This document shows positions 5,969 through 8,982 of a stretch of 8,982 bases of DNA, piece by piece. The notes beneath the pieces were generated by a model, which saw nothing but the letters and a program-made list of their open reading frames with translations, was not told where the DNA came from and did no database searches. The position numbers were made by a program, and so were the translations under genes. The stretch comes from HB2-32-21 sp041603535 (GTDB lineage Bacteria > Pseudomonadota > Gammaproteobacteria > Pseudomonadales > Porticoccaceae): assembly GCA_041603535.1 (NCBI GenBank), contig JBFIEE010000083.1, forward strand, positions 1 through 8,982, read 5' to 3'. Each line of letters opens with the position of its first letter. Position 1 is the stretch's first letter.

Positions 5969-7192
5969 ATGAGTGACTTTTACCAAAACGGCGTTATTAC
6001 TACACTCCATAACTTATCGAATCGATCGCTGGAAAGTCTCGAGACTGAGTTAGTGAAGTTTTCCAAATCGCGACCCATGTCGCTGGTGTTGCCTTCGCTA
6101 TTTTCAGAATTAGAAGGTGTCGCCCTCCCCAATATCGTCGATCACCTGTGCCAGGTACCCTATTTGGGTGAAATTATTGTTGGCCTGGATCGCGCTAACG
6201 AAGACGAATACCGATTCGCGCTAAAGTTTTTTGAGCGACTACCCCAGAGCGTAAAAATCCTCTGGAACGACGGCCCACGATTGCAGGCCCTGGACAAATC
6301 ACTACAGGAACAGGGCCTGGCCCCGCGTGAGCTGGGTAAAGGTCGCAATGTCTGGTACTGCCTGGGTTATGTGCTGTCCTCAAACCGGGCCCAGTCGGTC
6401 GCGCTACACGACTGTGACATCCTCACCTATGACCGTGAGTTATTGGCAAGACTGATTTACCCAGTCGCCTGCCCCGGCTTTAACTACGCGTTTTGCAAGG
6501 GCTATTATTCCCGTATTTCCGAGGGCCGCATCAACGGTCGGGTCAGCCGCCTGTTGGTCACCCCCTTAGTTCGGGCCTTGAAGAAAGTCGTCGGGTCATC
6601 CGACTACCTCGAATACATCGACAGCTTTCGCTATCCACTGGCGGGCGAGTTTTCCATGCGTAAAGATGTAATCAATGATATCCGCATCCCCAGCGACTGG
6701 GGTCTGGAGATCGGTGTGCTCTCGGAGATGAAGCGCAACTATGCCACCAACCGCATTTGCCAGGTCGATATCGCCGAGTCCTACGATCATAAGCACCAGA
6801 GTATCTCCCTCGACAATGACCAGCAGGGCCTGTCGAAGATGTCTATCGACATCGCCAAAGCCCTGTTTCGCAAACTGGCCACCATCGGCGTGGTGTTTAA
6901 TCAGGAAACTTTTCGCACGATCAAGGCCAGCTATTTCAGAATCGCCCTGGATTTCGTCGAAACCTATCGCAATGATGCACTTATAAACGGCTTGACGCTG
7001 GATATCCACGAGGAGGAAAGCGCTGTTGAGCTGTTCGCCGAAAACATTATCAAGGCCGGCAATCACTTTCTTGAACGGCCCATGGAAACGCCCTTTATTC
7101 CGACATGGAACCGGGTCATCAGTGCTATACCCGACGTGCTTGAGCAATTGCGCGACGCAGTCGAGGCCGATCAACGAGAACTCACAACGTAG
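5969..7192 (+). CDS. gpgS: Glucosyl-3-phosphoglycerate synthase (GT81-like, GT-A fold)
   Basis: The 407-residue cytoplasmic glycosyltransferase is expected to join glucose from an NDP-sugar to 3-phosphoglycerate, the first step of glucosylglycerate synthesis. Seen: LVLPSLFSELEG (39-50), the GT-A nucleotide-binding start; GKGRNVW (123-129); the metal-binding HDCD (D148, D150); CKGYYSR (176-182); GEFSM (226-230); WGLEIGVLSE (244-253); and YDHKHQ (272-277) with a metal-ligand-type histidine. These match bacterial GpgS proteins of about 400 residues rather than mannosyl-3-phosphoglycerate synthases. AGGA at 5958-5961 lies 7 nt before the ATG. The gap from the phosphatase is 50 nt with no terminator, and the next gene starts 7 nt after the stop, which supports one operon. 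Sugar donor specificity (UDP- or GDP-glucose) is not visible. Confidence 0.9.
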   Translation: MSDFYQNGVITTLHNLSNRSLESLETELVKFSKSRPMSLVLPSLFSELEGVALPNIVDHLCQVPYLGEIIVGLDRANEDEYRFALKFFERLPQSVKILWNDGPRLQALDKSLQEQGLAPRELGKGRNVWYCLGYVLSSNRAQSVALHDCDILTYDRELLARLIYPVACPGFNYAFCKGYYSRISEGRINGRVSRLLVTPLVRALKKVVGSSDYLEYIDSFRYPLAGEFSMRKDVINDIRIPSDWGLEIGVLSEMKRNYATNRICQVDIAESYDHKHQSISLDNDQQGLSKMSIDIAKALFRKLATIGVVFNQETFRTIKASYFRIALDFVETYRNDALINGLTLDIHEEESAVELFAENIIKAGNHFLERPMETPFIPTWNRVISAIPDVLEQLRDAVEADQRELTT

Positions 7193-7199
7193 CGCGAGC

Positions 7200-8963
7200 A
7201 TGAACGAACCCTCTACCCTGACCGAGCTGCGTTCACGCATTCTCACTCATCTCGGCCATCTGTATCCGCTGGCTGACCACGATGCCTTAAGTGATGAGAT
7301 TATTGGCATCATGGAATTCAATGCTGTGTGTCATCAGCCCCCGCAATTTGAGAATTTCTGGGATCAGACTGACATCGCAGTGATCACCTACGCTAACACC
7401 GTCGTCGAACCAGGGGTGACACCCTTCCATTCCCTGACCGATTTTTTTTGCACCCACCTTAAAGATATCATTTCCACTGTTCATGTCCTGCCCTTTTATC
7501 CCTATAGCTCTGACGATGGGTTTGCCGTTGTTAACTATATGGAGGTCGATCACAAGCTCGGCTCCTGGGCCGACGTGGCTGAACTCACCAACCACTTCAA
7601 ACTCATGGCAGATCTGGTGATTAACCACTGTTCAGCCCAAAGCCAATGGTTTGAAAATTTCATACAAAATAAAAATCCCGGCAAGGATTATTTTGTTACC
7701 GTCAAGCCCGAAGAAGACCTGAGCGAAGTGGTTCGGCCGCGCACTAGCCCGCTCTTACAACAGGTGCATACCACCACTGGTGAACAGCACGTATGGTGCA
7801 CGTTTAGTCACGACCAGATCGATCTAAACTTCGCCAACCCAAAGGTGTTGCTGGAGTTTGTAAAAATCGTGGCATTTTATTTGCGCAAGGGGGTGAATAT
7901 TTTCCGTCTCGACGCCATTGCTTTTTTGTGGAAAATTATCGGCACCGATTGTCTTAACCTGGCGCAAACCCACGAAATCGTGCGTTTTTTCCGCACCCTG
8001 GTTGAACACGCCAAACCCGATGCCCTGCTTATCACCGAAACCAATATCCCCAACCGAGAAAACCTGTCCTACTTTGGCAACGCCAACGAAGCCCACATCA
8101 TTTATAACTTTTCACTACCACCCCTGTTGGTAAACACCCTTCTCACTGGCGATTGCCACTACCTGCGTACCTGGATAATGAGCATGCCACCGGCACGCAA
8201 TGGCACCACCTATTTGAATTTCATCGCCTCCCACGACGGCCTCGGCCTCCGTCCGGCAGAAGGTTTATTGAGTGATGAAGAAATCATGACACTCGCCGAA
8301 ACCCTGCAAAATTTCGGCGGCCATACCTCATGGCGAGCACTCAACCATGACTCAGGCGGGGCGCGCCCTTACGAAATCAATATCAGCTTGTACGATGCCT
8401 TACGTGGCACCACCAAAGGCCTTGACCAGCACAACCACCAGCGCTTTATCTGCGCTCACGCTATTATGCTAGCACTGGAAGGTATTCCCGCGTTTTATTT
8501 TCACAGCCTCGTCGCCACCCACAACGACGACGAAAAACTGAAAAGAACCGGCCACAATCGCGCTATAAACCGCCATAACTGGGACAGGGAACTACTCGAA
8601 CAGGCACTCAGCAACGGCAGCGAACACCAACGTGCCTTTGAAGATTTGAGCAAACTCATCAAAATCCGAAAGGCGCAACCCTGCTTCCACCCCAACGCGA
8701 CGCAGTTCACCCTGCACCTGCCCGGCTCGGATAACCAAAATAAAATCTTCGCCTTCTGGCGCCAAAGCATGGACCGGCAACAAAACGTGTTTTGCGTGTA
8801 TAACATTACCGATCAGGCTCAACGTGTCTCGCTGTCTGACCTGAATCTGATTAATACCGATTCCTGGCATGACCTCATTAGCGAGGATAAATTTGCAGAT
8901 CACAGCGCCGAAATAGAGCTGATGCCTTATCGGTTTATCTGGTTATCAAACGAAGCATTTTAG
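7200..8963 (+). CDS. GH13_18 phosphorylase, probable glucosylglycerate phosphorylase (sucrose phosphorylase-like)
   Basis: The 587-residue enzyme is a glycoside phosphorylase of the sucrose phosphorylase subfamily. Seen: VLPFYPYSSDDGFAVVNY (97-113); region I DLVINH (138-143); the nucleophile Asp238 in FRLDAIAFLWK, with Arg236; acid/base Glu280 in LITETNIP; stabiliser Asp346 in ASHDGLGLRP. These residues define a retaining double-displacement mechanism that yields glucose 1-phosphate. Known activities of this subfamily include sucrose, sucrose 6'-phosphate, glucosylglycerol and glucosylglycerate phosphorolysis. The adjoining gpgS, phosphatase and glycerate kinase genes favour glucosylglycerate, as for E. 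coli YcjM-type enzymes (inference). The start is ATG 7200, because upstream in-frame sequence back to 7026 lies inside gpgS and is not conserved-looking. The ribosome site is poor (GCGAG), so coupling to gpgS translation is likely. Only 19 bases follow the stop. Confidence 0.9.
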   Translation: MNEPSTLTELRSRILTHLGHLYPLADHDALSDEIIGIMEFNAVCHQPPQFENFWDQTDIAVITYANTVVEPGVTPFHSLTDFFCTHLKDIISTVHVLPFYPYSSDDGFAVVNYMEVDHKLGSWADVAELTNHFKLMADLVINHCSAQSQWFENFIQNKNPGKDYFVTVKPEEDLSEVVRPRTSPLLQQVHTTTGEQHVWCTFSHDQIDLNFANPKVLLEFVKIVAFYLRKGVNIFRLDAIAFLWKIIGTDCLNLAQTHEIVRFFRTLVEHAKPDALLITETNIPNRENLSYFGNANEAHIIYNFSLPPLLVNTLLTGDCHYLRTWIMSMPPARNGTTYLNFIASHDGLGLRPAEGLLSDEEIMTLAETLQNFGGHTSWRALNHDSGGARPYEINISLYDALRGTTKGLDQHNHQRFICAHAIMLALEGIPAFYFHSLVATHNDDEKLKRTGHNRAINRHNWDRELLEQALSNGSEHQRAFEDLSKLIKIRKAQPCFHPNATQFTLHLPGSDNQNKIFAFWRQSMDRQQNVFCVYNITDQAQRVSLSDLNLINTDSWHDLISEDKFADHSAEIELMPYRFIWLSNEAF

Positions 8964-8982
8964 GCAGGCTAACTTTCTACCA

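Noticed and set aside
7026..7199. 58-codon N-terminal extension of the GH13 phosphorylase
   Set aside because: It lies inside gpgS in another frame and has no GH13 features. The family N-terminus fits ATG 7200, just after the gpgS stop.
6596..7246. Minus-strand frame of 216 codons antisense to gpgS
   Set aside because: The plus strand carries clear glycosyltransferase motifs here. The antisense protein has no recognised domain and is a composition by-product.

Overview
The window looks like chromosomal DNA from a Gram-negative bacterium, most likely a marine-type gammaproteobacterium. This is inferred from moderate GC content, AGGA/GAGG-type ribosome binding sites, a Rieske oxygenase divergent from a luciferase-like monooxygenase, a TolB-like/TPR protein, and a glucosylglycerate gene cluster. 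No rRNA, tRNA, insertion sequence, phage gene or CRISPR array was seen, and the taxonomic guess is not proven by the sequence.

Layout. From 1 to 323 on the minus strand is the 5' part of a luciferase-like flavin monooxygenase gene that runs off the window. It is divergent from a Rieske [2Fe-2S] ring-hydroxylating-type oxygenase alpha subunit (498-1664, plus). The 174 bp between them carry two dyad symmetries and a candidate sigma70 promoter. Next is a membrane-anchored protein with a TolB-like region and TPR-like helices (1778-3130, plus). It resembles the output half of TPR adenylate cyclases but has no cyclase domain, and it carries three tandem 18-bp repeats in its linker. A perfect bidirectional terminator hairpin (3165-3198) separates it from a convergent Prx5-type peroxiredoxin (3217-3699, minus). 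The proposed peroxiredoxin 5' UTR consists largely of a six-fold CTA(T/C) repeat.

The second half is one tightly packed plus-strand cluster: a D-glycerate 3-kinase-like protein (4084-5001), a glucosyl/mannosyl-3-phosphoglycerate phosphatase (4998-5918, ATGA overlap), a glucosyl-3-phosphoglycerate synthase (5969-7192) and a GH13_18 phosphorylase of the sucrose/glucosylglycerate phosphorylase type (7200-8963). Together they suggest a complete cycle for the compatible solute glucosylglycerate. The synthase joins NDP-glucose to 3-phosphoglycerate and the phosphatase releases glucosylglycerate. The phosphorylase splits it with phosphate into glucose 1-phosphate and glycerate, and the kinase returns glycerate to phosphoglycerate.

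The most striking regulatory signal is a perfect 15-bp TGATAAT-T-ATTATCA palindrome at 3920-3934, the classic 7-1-7 Fur-box form. It overlaps a candidate promoter upstream of this solute cluster, next to a second perfect dyad. If real, it would link iron status, or a Fur-family regulator, to glucosylglycerate metabolism. That is the main hypothesis worth testing here.
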